NCBI GenBank assembly: GCA_026745465.1
Contig: JACYXH010000216.1
Location: forward strand, 7,814,176 to 7,878,175
Origin: Lota lota
Lineage: Eukaryota > Chordata > Actinopteri > Gadiformes > Lotidae
Length of the DNA stretch: 64,000 nucleotides
Direction of reading: 5' to 3'
Below are positions 17,540 to 40,759 of the stretch, piece by piece. Under the pieces are notes generated by a model. It had not been told where the DNA came from. It saw nothing but the letters and a program-made list of their open reading frames with translations, and searched no databases. A program made the translations under genes and the position numbers. How positions within the stretch are numbered: position 1 is the stretch's first letter; each line of letters starts with the position of its first letter.

Positions 17540-20481
17540 ATGAACACGTTTAAAGAGTTTCTAATCCTATTGTTTCAGTGGATACGCTCAACAGTACAAT
17601 ATATTTTAGTGAGAGTTTGGGAAGCTCTCCCAGCGGTAGTCCATATTTTGGCGGCTCCACCACAATGTAAGGGTCTGGAGTCTCCTGAAACACAGCAAGA
17701 AGAGTGGCAAACCAACGAGGTGCTGCGAACATATCACTCCGGAATTGAAAGTGCAACCAAAGTGATGGTTCAAACAGACAGGCATGCCTTCCATGTAAGT
17801 ATAGTGCTCTGTACTATTCACATTGTTACAACACCTTTCTCTTGGAAAGCTCCACATTAAAATGTGGCCTGTTTTGCATGCAGGGTTTCTAGCCACGGTC
17901 AAATTTGGCTTATCTACATATATAATACAATTTAAAGGTCAATAAGAAGTATATTCATTTCAATATAGATTAATATCATAAAACAGTATTTTTATATAAC
18001 CTTTGTATTATGTTTGGTTAGGTGGACCTTGAAAGGCTTTCAGAGTGCAGTGAGTATTTCCGGGGGGTGTCGCAGTCCAGAATGAGAGAGTTGTCTGAGG
18101 GTCTGATCCACCTCGGTCATGTGCCTTCCTCCATCTTCCACAATTTCCTGGAGTTCTCCTTCCATCAGCAATTCATAGTGTCTGAGGATGAGCTGGCGGA
18201 TAACATCCAGGTAGAGACAGGCACCAGTGTTACCCTTTAAACCTCAAGACTATTCATCATCTCTCTATGCTGAACAGATTGAGGAGGGGAGGGACAGGAA
18301 ACCTCATCCAACACCAGTGTGCTGCACCCACCTGGGTGATGCACGGCAGCCAGTAGAGGCCTGGGGGGGGGGGGGGGGGGGGGGGGTGTCTTGAAATGTG
18401 GCCTGTGAAGCCCTTTGGCACTGTAACTGTGTTTAAGGGCTATACAAATAAAAATGACTAGCACTACTAAACAAACATGGACTACTAGAGCCCTGTATTT
18501 CTTACGTTGCAGGTAGCCAGCTACCTTCTGGCCGAGCCCTTCCTCTCAGAGTGTTTGTCAGGTCCTTGCCGATGTGCTCACACCAGACAACTGTCTGTCC
18601 TACCTTGAACTGGCCAAGGACATCTACTGTGCCAAGCTGAGGATGACGGTATTCACCTACCTGAGCAGAAACCTTCTGGAGCAGTCAAACCTGACCAGGT
18701 ACGACTGCTGCTCTATAAGGCTAAGATATAAGATCATGTTCATATGTTGAACCACATCCAAAATCACTTTGGATAAAAGTGTTTGCTAGATGACTACAAT
18801 AGATCAGTTAGTTGAATACAAAAATTGTCAATTGTCAACTATCACTTTTAAACCCAATTTTCAGATGTAGTTATGTATTATGACTTAGTGTTGTAAAGAA
18901 GTGCATTAAAAAAGCAACCTGCAGTTCTATGAGTTTGGAACAGTGAAGATACATGGCAGGCAAGGGTGTGCTAAGCTGTGTATGTGCTTTAAAAATAGTA
19001 AAAGCCAGATAAATAGGTAAGATAAGACTGACATTTGAAGAAAGAGAGTCGTAAACATCTTAAGGGTTGTAAATGTGAGTCATATACCCTAGTAGAGTGA
19101 CATAATGTACAATGATCAATATGATATTAACATGTTTAAACCGTAACATTAAATACCATAGCAACAAGGGTAGTAGTGGCTCAGGAGGTAGAGCAGGTTG
19201 TCTGGCAATTGGCAGGTTGCTGGTTCAATCCCCGAATCAGAGGCAATAATGAAGTGAGATTTTTGTCATGTTTGTGCCACAGGGGTTTCAGCCCTGAGGA
19301 AATGGAGGAGCTGATTGGTCTGAGAACCCAAGGGGACCAGAGGCTCTGTGTTCTCAGGAAGGAGAACCTCAAGTCCTGGGCCGACCCAGAGACGACACCT
19401 GCACGCCATCTCTTTAGACTGCACAGGTCAGAGGACGGGGAAGACTCATCGTGGCACCCAATTTCTGAGCTTCCGTTCAGGGCTGACAAATGGTGCTTCA
19501 CTGCAGTGGTGCTGTTCAACTACCTGTACATCCTAGGTGGCTACAGGCAGCCAATCAGGAGAGGCTGGGAGTTCAAAATGGCTTCTTTTCGATATAATCC
19601 TTTTACACACACCTGGGTCACCACAGCTCCTCTGATCAAGGTGAGACACGGCTGGTCTATTTGATTCTAAATAACAGACCCTTACGGAGAAACAGTACAT
19701 TAGGATTAGGATTATTTTTTCCATGCACTGCATGATACTACTTCAATTTTAATCTATTGCTTTGATTGTCCCTCCACCTCACTTGTAAGTGGCATTGGAT
19801 ATAAAACATATGCTAAATGGATTACAATATAAAAATGTAGTGTAAACCTGCTTTACGTCTTTTGGTTAAATCAATGACAGATGCTGTCTGCTATGTCCCC
19901 AGCACAGGAGGCATTTCAGCGCGGTGGCTTGTGAGGGAGGTATTTATGCCATTGGAGGTTGGTATCTGGAATCCCTTGTGAGTCCTGACTCAAACACAGC
20001 CCTGTACACCGCTGTAGAGCGCTACGACCCCTGGGACGACACATGGAGGTTTGCGTCTCATCTTCCATTAGATGTTGTAAACAAATTCTGTGTCTTAGAC
20101 GTTTTGTGTTTGTGATGTTTATGCTTCAAAGATTGACTTGACGTTCATTCAAGGAACATGAGTGTGTGTGTGCACGTGCACATGGGAACACCAGTAACTG
20201 AATATTTTCTCTCTCCTATAGGTTTGTGTCTTCACTTCCTCTAACCGATTTCCAGTTCACCGTGTCTTTGTCCCACGACGTTCCCCTGGCTACTAGCTTA
20301 GGTCATTGTGTCTATGTGCTGGGGAACATCCAGAGAACCGGAGAGAAACTAATTCTGCAGTACAACACAACACAAGGTTGGGTTGAACAGCACCGTTGGT
20401 TTATTGGTTTCAACACAGGTTTCTGGCTTCCTCGACTAACCCAAAGATGTCTCTCTCTCTCTCCCTCACTCACTCTCTCGA

Positions 20482-20519
<38 letters not shown>

Positions 20520-21116
20520 AAACTCACTCACTCAATCACTGTCTTACGCTCTCACACACAAACACACACACACACGCACTCACTCTGTCCCTCTACTCTA
20601 GACTGTTGGTCTGAGCTTCTACCTACCCTGACCAGAGCTGACGCAGATCTGCCCACCCTGTACTTCCTGGGTGCGACGGACACCCTGATTGTGATCGGAG
20701 GAAACACCTCTGAGAATGTGGTGACATCATTCTGTCCGCGAACACGCCAGTGGGGAGAGGTATAGCATCAGAAACGTATTAAGGAAAAACATCTGATCCT
20801 TCATACTTATTAGCTCAGCAATTCACAATTGTGTTTACATTGTGTGCTCCTTTTCTAGGGCATTGTGTTTTATAATGTAGCCTAGATATTCAGCTAATAC
20901 TAAAGTGTATTGTATTTGTCTCTTCGTGTCCAGATCCATGCGGCCACCAAGGTGGCATTTGCCGGACAGGGGACTGTTTTAGAGGAGCACGTACTGATGC
21001 CAGCGACGGAGCACAGAGGTGTAGTGCAGCTGGACCTGCCGGACCTTTCCCTGAGTCTGCTTCCTCCTCTTCCTATCCCTGCTCACTATGATGCTGTCTT
21101 TCACTTGTACTTTTGA
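17540..21116 (+). CDS. BTB-BACK-kelch (KLHL-type) protein, with one extra base in exon 3
   Basis: Eight exons: 17540-17794, 18022-18210, 18513-18698, 19283-19640, 19903-20048, 20222-20376, 20602-20759, 20934-21116, totalling about 542 residues. The N-terminus has a hydrophobic/aromatic stretch (FKEFLILLFQWIRSTVQYIL). A BTB domain follows (LERLSECSEYFRGVSQSRMR, then VPSSIFHNFLEF), then a BACK-like region (LTPDNCLSYLELAKDIYCAK) and about five kelch repeats (LYILGGY, IYAIGGWY, VYVLGN, LIVIGGN). Such proteins usually serve as substrate adaptors of Cullin-3 ubiquitin ligases. Every junction keeps phase except inside exon 3, where TTGTCAGGTCC (about 18556-18566) carries one base too many: the frame reads SECLS up to it and VLADVLTPDN after it. 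This is either a real frameshift or a sequence error. The start could also be the in-frame ATG at 17504. The subfamily is not determined; human KLHDC7B lies near CHKB/CPT1B, but I cannot show orthology. Confidence 0.72.
18270..18462 (+). mobile_element. LINE/SINE 3' fragment
   Basis: In kelch intron 2. The end GTGAAGCCCTTTGGCACTGT..GGGCTATACAAATAAAA matches a well-known fish non-LTR tail (GTGAAGCCCTTTGAGAC...AGGGCTATACAAATAAA). It is preceded by about 90 bp of older element sequence and a 24-G run at 18363-18386. Confidence 0.6.
18363..18386. repeat. Poly-G run (24 G)
   Basis: Uninterrupted G homopolymer within the LINE/SINE remnant. Its length is likely polymorphic or uncertain. Confidence 0.9.
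18755..18802 (+). mobile_element. LINE/SINE tail remnant
   Basis: CACTTTGGATAAAAGTGTTT followed by GCTAGATGACTACAAT resembles the fish tail CGCTTTGGATAAAAGCGTCTGCTAAATGAC. Only the tail survives, in kelch intron 3. Confidence 0.55.
19168..19250 (+). mobile_element. tRNA-derived SINE head
   Basis: GTGGCTCAGGAGGTAGAGCA (A-box region) and GCTGGTTCAATCCCC (B-box region) are spaced as in a tRNA-type pol III promoter, but the acceptor stem does not pair. This is the head of a fish tRNA-derived SINE and it ends shortly before kelch exon 4. Confidence 0.7.
19780..19838 (+). mobile_element. LINE/SINE tail remnant
   Basis: TTGTAAGTGGCATTGGATAT..GCTAAATGGATTACAATAT resembles the fish tail TGTAAGTCGCTTTGGATAAAAGCG..GCTAAATGACTAAAATG. 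In kelch intron 4. Confidence 0.6.
20445..20580. repeat. TC and CA microsatellites in kelch intron 6
   Basis: Consecutive CT (20450-20490), CA (20490-20518) and mixed CA/CT tracts fill most of the 225-bp intron between exons 6 and 7. Confidence 0.9.
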
Positions 21117-22590
21117 TTACTTTTGGTTTACTTGTCCTGTTAACCTCTTCATCCCGAGATGACCCATATACGGGCCACCCCCCACTCCCAAAAGCAAGAA
21201 TGTCATAAGGCATTTAAACATGTGAGAAAGCACTTTAATGTGACACACCCCTAGAACTATAATTTTCTCAACTTTAAGTCTATCATAACCATTACTAGGC
21301 TAAATTAAACACAATTCCAACCCCAAGCAAAATGATAAGCATTGTTGCATGCTTTATGTTTAGTATTTATGTAGTAATGTATTTAATAACTGTGCTGGTG
21401 TACAAGCACAGCAATAGCAATGTTGTTCACGTCATGTTATCTACACAAACTATATATCTGTGAAAGCTCAGTCACTTTTTCTAGTTATAACCACAAATTA
21501 TGTTTTACTTATGTTGTTTAACTCATCAAAGTTTTGTTTAATCGCATAAAACCGCCATCAACTGATAATCCATTGTCTGGGCACCATTCTGAAACCTCAC
21601 ATGGTGTTTACAATGAATGGCTCCGATCGATTGTTTTATTTACTTTGGAAGGTTCCTAACTGAGTGAAATGACCCGGAAGTATCTGAGCGGCAGCCATGA
21701 TAAGAGGTTTATTCTCCAAATAATAAGGAGCTTCAATGCTTCCTTTATTATCTCCTTTAGTCCATCATCGGAACATTTAAGTTTCACCACAGCAGACACA
21801 CGTCTATAACATCTGCCGTCACATAATTACGTAGCCTAGTGTAAGTGTAGTCGGATTCTCTTAGCACCGTGGTTGTCTTTTCCTAAGTCCTTATTAGTTG
21901 TCCTTTACATCTTTCCTTGACCTCCTGACATTTTCCATAGTGGTCTAGGAAAAGAGGTTAGGAAAGGACATAGATTGTTATTATTTTGACTATCCGACCG
22001 CAGTCACAGTCGTTATTTGCAACTAGTGGCCTTATGGTGCAATTGCAATGGTTTGACTTGGTGTCATTCAATTCTATTCGCCCTGACCTTTCAATATAGG
22101 GGTCATATGTCAAAATTGAACTATGGGTTCTCTAGATATACACCTATTTGTGTCTCATCTAGTTTGTATTGTCATTTATGCATTGGATGTATTGTTTTTA
22201 TTTTAAGTTTGTTTGTCATTGGGGAATTTAATATTTAAACAATACCAATATTTAAACAGTTGAAATACCATTTTCTTTCCTTAATAAATTCAGAAATATA
22301 TAATGGCTATTCAAAATAATTAGTGTGGGCTCAAATTATTTGTATTGTATGTGTTTGTGAGGAACGATTGGTTTTTCTCTCGTTATGTACTTTCTCTTGA
22401 CAAGAGGACATATTCAGCCAACCAGATCTGTTCTGCTATTTAAAACATTTTCACTGACGCTTGCATTGGCAGTGAACGTCACGGGCACAAGTTATTTTCT
22501 AGCCTCATGGTGTATGGTTACAAACAGAAGTGTGCCATGAGCGTGTGTGTGTGCGTGTGTTAATGTGTGTGTGAGTATTAATGCTGGTTC
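21117..22590. other. Intergenic region, kelch gene to cpt1b
   Basis: No gene supported. It includes the kelch 3'UTR and AT-rich DNA. A short string near 21160 (ATGACCCATATACGGGCCAC) looks like a piece of repeat but could not be assigned. Confidence 0.45.
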
Positions 22591-22599
22591 ACCGGGGAG

Positions 22600-22744
22600 A
22601 GTAGAAAGCAGACACACAGCACCACGGTACCTGCTGAAAGCCACTTCAAGGGCACAGACGCACGGAACACGCCAAGGCCAGAGGAATTTAGCTTATTTGT
22701 TGACTGTTACAACAATCCGACTCATCTTATCCGTGTTGAGAAAG
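22600..22744 (+). other. Possible noncoding first exon of cpt1b
   Basis: Relatively GC-richer sequence ending in a good donor (GAGAAAG|GTACAG, with exon end at 22744). The coding part of cpt1b begins after an acceptor just before 23800. In mammals CPT1B also has noncoding 5' exons. Inferred from splice signals only. Confidence 0.3.
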
Positions 22745-23799
22745 GTACAGTAGATCTACCGTTTTCTCAACGGTGTTTTTTAATTTTCAATTTTTGTGTG
22801 AACGGTGGGTTGTATTGGATGTCATGTTGTGTATAGACCTACATGATTGTGGTGATCTGGTCGCTCTTATTTGTTAATTTATGAATATTGTATGTAGGCC
22901 TATTTGTCTTCATGGTAAGTTATATGTCCAAATAAGGGATTTCCATTGTCTGTTATCAAAAGACTATTCAATTGTTTTTTATTTTAAATACTGCGTTTGA
23001 AATAGGCATACGGACGTATAGTCATAGAGCATACGTTTTATGTAATTGCACCTTATATGGTTACTTTTGTAGGCCTATTGCAAAAATAGCGTGCAACTTT
23101 AAACGTGTCATGCTCTCTCTGTGTTTATATTGTCCTTCGCTGTGCGTGCACGCGTATTGCCTCGGCTATCTGCCGGCCGACCTTTGTCCTACATGCTGAC
23201 AGTCCAGTCATATGACTACTACGTCGGTGGGAGACTCGTTTATGACCTCCAAATGCTTATGTAACAGTTGTGTTTGTTTATGTAGGCTATAACCCAATAT
23301 GTTCGTTAGTCCATCTAATATATAAACGTGCAATTGTTTTTGATCACAGTAGGCCTATACATTTATCAAAAACGTATGCACTTAGTATGTAGGCTATTAT
23401 AAATGCTTAGGCCTGAACATTTGTTAAACATTGTATTAATTTAATATAGGCTCAGGCCTACTTCACAGTGCATGTAGATAGGACGACTGCCTACATCATT
23501 TGTTGTGATTATGTTTTCCGTTAAAGCTTAAGGTACGGTGACATCACTTGGGCTGCTCTAGGCTAACAGCACTGTCGCGGAGTGGCACTATAGACAATTG
23601 GAGATCCTACCAAGGTCCATAAGCTATTTCTGAGCTGCAGCCCGTGCGCTAATGCCTACTTATTGTTTACTGTCTGCCCATTCACCCACAGTGTTTCAGC
23701 AGATCCAAACCATTTTACAAATCATAAAATCATTTTGATTTAATACAGTTATCGGCCAACATCCATTCTTACACTTTATACCAACAGGCTTTTGCAGCG

Positions 23800-34289
<10,490 letters not shown>

Positions 34290-35002
34290 CAGCTGCTACT
34301 ACAGGATCTAGAAATGGAATTTCATATTCATAAGACCCGGATACTCACTCCAAGAGTAATGCTACTCTTTAAACCTATTTATTAACTATTTATAGTCGTT
34401 TTTAGAACTGCATTCTAACAAAGCTATGGTTTAAGTGTGGTCAGAAGTAATTTGCTGTAACATTTGTAAATGTTGTAGAAATATTGTACATAAGACGTGT
34501 TTTCATTTTACTACCAGCAAGTAATTTGTATTGTAAATGTTTTTAAATGAATCAGTTAACTGCGGTCACTGATGACGTAATCCTCTTCCCGATCCTGCTT
34601 ATTAATGAGGGAAGCGCAAAATGTAAAGTCTTGATTTCTTCCCCTCAAGTTAAGTTAAAAGCAAACAAACTAGTGTATTTTAAGAGTTTTTAATTTTATT
34701 TTAGTTGAAAAGATGGGTATAGACTTGTTTCCAAATCCATCCAGGCCTTTTACAAAATCCTTGTATGAAGAATACTAGTCTCTCAACACTTATAAAAACG
34801 AATGAGTATTTGGCAGCTGTCCACTAGTAGGCCAAGCGAAGCAACTTGAGAATGGGACGGTTCATGACCTCTTGCTTATTGGCAACCGACTGATTATGGG
34901 GAAATGACATGTCACCTCCACATGATCAGTGATGGAAACCAGCCCATTAACTGTGGGTCATTTACAGGCAACTGGTTCGTTCCGCTGATTTGACAACATT
35001 AT

Positions 35003-35024
35003 GGGGGGGGGGGGGGGGGGGGGG
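35003..35024. repeat. Poly-G run (22 G)
   Basis: Uninterrupted G homopolymer in the probable sephs1 3'UTR. Confidence 0.9.
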
Positions 35025-35515
35025 ACGACATATTTGATTAAATTGTAGTTTCACATGATTCCATACAAAAACATCAAAGTAAAAATAGCAACTATTCTGG
35101 TGGTTAAACTACATTTCTTTGAAGGCATCCATAACAGCATCAACTAAAACTAGGCTTGATAGTACTGTACAACTCGAGTGGACAAAGAAAACAAGTTGTG
35201 GGCACATGAACCATCTGCTTGACGGGAGCACTTTTTAAGAGCCAAGACCAGTCTTAAGATTTCGGAACGAATCCACGGCATGCCCTTAATCTTCTTCCCG
35301 ATCCTGTTCTAACGAGACACCGCCCTGCTGACCAGGTTTTCCGTTGAACACAATGGAATCAAACGTCGGGCACACAAAAGGCATATGGGTATTTTTTCGT
35401 TTGCTACCAAATGTTTATCATGTTTGCAGAGCCGACAGCTCGGCAGGGTGAGGGCCGGACCCTTGCTGTCCTGGTGAGCGGTCATTCGGCCAACACATAC
35501 CAACCCCCTCGGAGG

Positions 35516-35518
<3 letters not shown>

Positions 35519-35548
<30 letters not shown>
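35519..35548. repeat. TG microsatellite
   Basis: About 15 TG units, 120 bp beyond the sephs1 stop codon. Confidence 0.9.
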
Positions 35549-35549
<1 letters not shown>

Positions 35550-35666
35550 ATACTGTGTCTGTATATGTGTAGAACACTCTAGGATGGATTTCTAGTTTAA
35601 GTGTCTTAAGAACACTCAAGCAGAGCTCTTGAGTTCGGTTCTGTTCTGTGTTGCGCCGGGGAAGGA

Positions 35667-38600
35667 TTAAGAGGTTGCACCGGGGGTGGGGTTGACATTC
35701 TGGGTGGCCGCCTGAGGCGCCACCTCTATGATCCGTGGCTTGTCGATGATGCGGGCGCTGCGGTTCCCTTTCTCCACGATGCCGATGATCCACGCCTGGT
35801 GGCCCTCGCCATATTTGGGGGACTTGATCTCGGCGCAGAAGCGGGCCGCCTGCTCTCGAGGGAGACAGATGAGCAGGCCTCCTGAGGATGGAATGGAAAT
35901 GGAGTAGCACAGGTTTATTTAGAGGTGTACCTCATGCACGTATTTAGGAACAACACACACAAACACCTTTCGAAGTTATATCTCATGCACACATTTATAC
36001 AGAAATGACTCAGGCATTTATTTTCCTCTTCAACGACCCTCTTCATATACACACACACACCTGATGTTTCCGGGCAGGTTCCATGCATGAGCCCAAACAT
36101 GTTCCCGCAGGCCTTGGATACAGCGGCCATCTTGGCGAGGACCGGGAGGTTGTGGATGACAAACGACACCTCACTCCGCTGTTGCCGTGCCAACGTCTGA
36201 GCGTGCCCCAGGATTCCGAACCCTGTGATGTCCGTGGCAGCATGGGCGTTAAAGGTGTGCATCAGTCCCGCCGCTGCAAAAAGAGCAGGAGAGGAGGAGG
36301 GTTCAAGACAGAGCCAAGCCAGGTTTTGTGTCTCCAGCGCCAGGTCACATAGGATATACAGGCAGGAGTAAACATGGCTTAATGTAGGCTGAGAGAGGGT
36401 CATGAATTGTAGCCTTATACTATCCTCCTACTTCTTATGAGATGTGTATGCCAGTTAACAGTCCCCAGAGTGAGAAGGATAAGAACATGAAAAGATGGCG
36501 AACAACAAAGACAAGGAGTTTATTGACGTAGCAATATCTGAAGCGTTTAACAGAAATATATAGCTCTATCGGAAGTCCCTCCCTCTCGCCACTAAACCAA
36601 CTACACCGATACAGATATCGCTGCCTCAGAAACATGCTCGAAAGTCCCGCCCTGTCTCACCAATAACACATTTGGAGCACTCTTTTCCGGGCAGTCCATT
36701 GTGAGATGAGAACGCCTGGAACGAGGTTAGCACGGATGGGGGAGGGACTGATTTGAGTATTGATCCGTCAGGATTTCATTGGCAATAGAGGTCATTTGCA
36801 TGTATCGATATTATTTGGTTCAGAAGCTAGTTAATGGCAGTTTCTTCTTGTTTTTAAACCTTGTACGCTATGTTTGTTAGCATCGTACCGGTCCTGTTGA
36901 GTCGAGCCATGTTCATCATAGCTTCGTGATAGGCCAGCTCCACATCTTCCTGGGTTACAACCAGCTTGATCTTATTCCACTTCTCTGGCTGGAGGAAGAG
37001 GAACAGGGAACACCATCAAACGACAGCATCGAGAGATCATGCGGCTGGTGACCCACACTGTACAGTATCATTCATAAACTAAAATTTTGACCGTAATATA
37101 ATTTATTATCGGGATGCATATTGTTCAATTTATTATATAATAGAGACTTTGACGAGTTGTTTTCACCAGTTGCTCACGCAACATTTCCAGTTCCAATTTC
37201 TAGGATGAACCTGTTAAAGCAAGAGCTCTTATTTTTGCATTTGTTTAACATGTTTGCCCCAGAGCACAATATATACTGGTATAATTTGAAATTGATATGG
37301 TGCTCCAACACAAGGTCACAATGTAAAATGAATGGTAAGCATTTAGGAAGACAAAGACTTACAATATCAAGCCACTGGTGAACTGCCACTCCGACCTGCG
37401 TGCCCAGGGGCTTAGTCAACACCAACACGTCCCCTGGAACTGCGTTATCAGGCCTGGAAGCCATGAGGCAACAACAGGACGTCCATGACACAAGTCAAGG
37501 CAATCAGATTCATTGTAATGCAATACAATAATCAGACCAGCCATAACATAAAAGGAATACAAGGTAGTTAAAGGTATGGAAACCAAACATAGCATACCGC
37601 AAACACATGCTCAATACAACACATAATGAATGTTACTAATATTATGCCCTTAAAACGATGTGTAAGACAATAAAAGCAGAACACTTTTCATGATAATATA
37701 AATGAAGGATTGCTATTGAGAATATGCTCAAAGAATATGCTCATCAAATTACAAACCGACTTCCTTTACCTCTGCAACAAGGTACAACTAGGATAGAGAA
37801 ATAGAAAAATACTTACATGATGAACTCATTGGGCTGGCAGACAGTGGTAGCCACGCCCCCCATTACCACCCAGGGGTTGAGCACTGTCTGGCCCCCTGTT
37901 ACAGATGTGCCCGCTTCTTCTGATGCATCCTTGAAGCCCTGAATGATCAACGGCATCACCTTGTCCCTCTCCTGCGACCCAAACAAGGGGAGAGACGAGT
38001 TGAACCACCAAGACAATCTCCATCTTGCTATATCTATACATACATACACATATATTCACTGATGGATGCTACGTATAAGTGTGTGTGTGTGTGTATGTGC
38101 AAAAGATTAGAAAAAAAATAGATCCAATATGAAATAACACATTAAATTAATTATTAATGAATTATACCATAAAAAGATATTTACTTTTAGTTATCATTAT
38201 TATAAAATCGAACAGAAACAAAGATGTAGTAGATACATTTTCAGGCTTGAGAGCTAAGGTATTTCTCACCTTCTCCGACATTTTGTTACTCACTCCCAAG
38301 AGCATGAGCATATTGTCACATTCCGTCACACCCATGGCATACAGGTCACTTAAGACATTGGCACAAGCTATTCGCCCCTGACAACAAAAATACACCGATT
38401 ACATTTTAATAAACCCTGAAACGGCGATGTGCATGTAATTCATTGTATGGAATGGGATAGAAAATGTGTCACTTTTCCTTACCATCATGTAGGGGTCGTC
38501 CACTATGGGGTAAATGTAGTCTGTTGTCTGGACCAGTGAAAGGCCCCCGTGTCTGAGTGGGATGACACAGGTGTCCATCCCTATGCCTGCAAAGATAATA

Positions 38601-39656
38601 CACAGATACAAATATACACACTCAAAAGATGACACATGATTGATTTGTATGTTAACACCGCATGAGACAGAAAAGTAATGTGCGAACATAGTAGGTAAGG
38701 TAATAACAAAACAGGCCTATGTAGTTACCATAGACAAAATATTTATCAATATGTTACTAAACTATGTATAACAAAATTGCAGCAAAGGGCCAGTTAAATG
38801 GGTGATTAAAGGAGAAATCAGTTCAAAAGTACTAGGCTACTACTACGTACTTCTATGCTGAAGAAATAAAAAGAGTAGGGAGGTATGGGGTAGTGGGGGG
38901 GAAGGAGGTATAGTCTATTACATTTAACAGTTTTTTTTTTGCTGAAGTGTAGTGTTTTCTCATCTTTATATATGTGTTATTGTTTTTGAATAGACATACC
39001 CAGTCGGGGCATTACAGCTCCAAGAAACTGTTCATCCTCCTGATAGTGGTTCTCTTGTAGACTTTCCAGAAGCTTCTGTAAGACCTCCTGGGGAACCTGT
39101 TGTCCAAATAATAAATAACATTGTAGCCTTTAACCACGACATAAATGACAAGTAACAAAACCTTGTAAAATAAAAGTAGGTACGATTTAAGAGCTATAAT
39201 TAGTTAGAAATGGCATAGCCAATGTCAGCTATTATTGAGTGAAATGCGCTTTGAGAATATCTGTTTTGAGTGAGGGAGGTTGTTTAGTTTCAAAATCTCT
39301 CTTTCTCTTTACAACTCTCAAATCTTACCTATGGCAGCTACCCATTCATTAGGGGACAGGTAACTTTAGGACTATTATTGACTTCCAGCAAAAAGGTCCT
39401 GGGTTCAATCCCCACAATGTATGCATCCATGAGCGAGATGCTCTGCCCCTACCTGCTCCAAAACTAATTGTAACTACCGTTTTCACAGTGGCTTTGCAAA
39501 AGTGGCCTAAGAAACACATAGCGATAACCAATAGGTACAAAGGGTCATTTGGAAGCTTACCTTACAGCCGGTACCCTTCAGCTCAGCAAAGCGTGTGAGT
39601 CGGAAGTTCTTGTCAAGCTCATAGCTCTCTGGGTTAAAGGACTCCCTCACAGACAT
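35667..39656 (-). CDS. sephs1: Selenophosphate synthetase 1 (selenide, water dikinase 1)
   Basis: Nine coding exons read on the minus strand join in frame to 392 residues, exactly the human length: 39656-39561, 39096-39000, 38586-38483, 38377-38270, 37971-37817, 37453-37363, 36988-36889, 36273-36061, 35881-35667. The sequence is almost identical to SEPHS1 from [16 protein letters not shown] to [10 protein letters not shown]. At residue 29 (KGTGCK) the codon is ACC, Thr, where SEPHS2 has selenocysteine, so this is the non-selenoprotein paralogue. SEPHS1 does not detectably make selenophosphate from selenide and is linked to redox and vitamin B6 balance. AIR-synthase type N- and C-terminal domains are complete. 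One change stands out: GVAVHQ where human has AVAVHQ. It is tail to tail with cpt1b, and bend7 lies upstream. Confidence 0.96.
39222..39335 (+). repeat. Dispersed repeat, short copy of the family at 28455
   Basis: Blocks GTCAGCTATTATTGAGTGAA and CTTTACAACTCTCAAATCTT match 28455-28712. In sephs1 intron 1 (first coding intron). Confidence 0.5.
39385..39465 (+). mobile_element. tRNA-derived SINE fragment
   Basis: AAAAGGTCCTGGGTTCAATC followed by CCCACAATGTATGCATCCAT has a B-box (GGTTCAATCC) and the start of a fish SINE body. The A-box half is missing. Confidence 0.5.
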
Positions 39657-39679
39657 GATGGAGAAGAGTGGGCTCTCAC
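39657..39679 (-). other. sephs1 5'UTR, part in the coding first exon
   Basis: On the minus strand an acceptor (GATCAG|GTGAGAG) sits 23 bases before the ATG, so the leader is spliced. Confidence 0.55.
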
Positions 39680-40660
39680 CTGATCGCAACATAAAAGGAG
39701 AAATTAAACAAATGGTGGGCATTGTTATTCTATTTGTATCTAGTATAGTCGTTTTTGTAATTATATATATATATAGTAATTCTGTGTTTTGTCTTTCTAC
39801 CTACCCCTTTGTGTGTTTTTGTAAGTTATGTGTAGTCTTTGTCATTAATGTAAGTTGAAACACTTCCATTTCCCTTTAGGGATATATAATGCAATCAAAA
39901 TTGTTACCATATATTGTCCATTACACTACAAGCAATCTGACGACGATCTGCTAAGAAATAGCGTGTTTGACATCAACTCTGCCAGGCTTTTAAAATGAAT
40001 GAATACGCGGCCCATTCCCAGTGTTGGTGGTGCATTCAAGATCATAATACAGAAGATGCAGAATCTGCTAAATGTAATTGGTCCTTTCAGCTGTCGCTAT
40101 GCATCATAAAACAAAAACACAGACCATTTTTAATAAGCCTTCAAATCGTTAATGACAAGTATGCCTATTTGTGTTTGCAAATCTCAGTATTGTTGTTGAC
40201 CCGTCCTGCCTACGACTATGAGTGCTAACAAATGCTGATCAATGCATGCAGTGATAGGGCTAAGCAGCAGTGAACCACAATCAACTTGTAACGCAAACCA
40301 TTGCTAGCTATACATGTGCAAAGATTGTGCACCACAACTGTAACTAATTCATGGAACAAAGACGAAGGGAACGCGCTTAGTAGTGAACACATTTAGTAGT
40401 TAAAAGTTACTAGAGTGCGAATAAAAAATATGTCGGCGATGGAAAATTTTAACCCTTTAGTGACCACCGCCATGCGATGTGTGCAACATTAGCTGAAGTA
40501 CCATTAAAAACAAACACCTAACATGCCATTTGTGAAAATATATAATGGCATGCTGCAAAGGAAATGTTAACGACAGCCCTTTATAGTGTTTTAGGACCAA
40601 GGGACAGTTATATTCTTGTAACATTTCCCCTTTAATTGCTATGACCAGTTTATCCTTACC

Positions 40661-40750
40661 TGTTTAACGTTAGCGATGGATCCCGACAGAGGAGCGCGGA
40701 CACTACCAGAATGCATTGGGGAGGAACCCGGGCTTGCCTAAAAATAGCCT
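40661..40750 (-). other. Probable noncoding first exon and promoter of sephs1
   Basis: On the minus strand GTTAAACAG|GTAAGG gives a strong donor with exon end at 40660/40661. The sequence upstream is locally CG-containing. The transcription start is not visible; about 1 kb separates this exon from the coding exons. Confidence 0.45.
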
Positions 40751-40759
40751 GACAGAAAA

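Larger units (their letters stand above)
34290..35666. other. Convergent 3' region of cpt1b and sephs1
   Basis: No coding sequence. It contains the 3'UTRs of cpt1b (plus) and sephs1 (minus). AATAAA on the minus strand at 34695-34700 could end a ~970-nt sephs1 3'UTR. A 22-G run lies at 35003-35024 and a TG microsatellite at 35519-35548. Confidence 0.5.

Noticed and set aside
19168-19250. Possible tRNA gene
   Set aside because: A- and B-box-like sequences are present, but the acceptor and anticodon stems do not pair; it fits a tRNA-derived SINE head.
39561-39656. Selenocysteine codon in sephs1
   Set aside because: The residue at position 29 is encoded by ACC (Thr), so this is SEPHS1 and no UGA recoding is needed.
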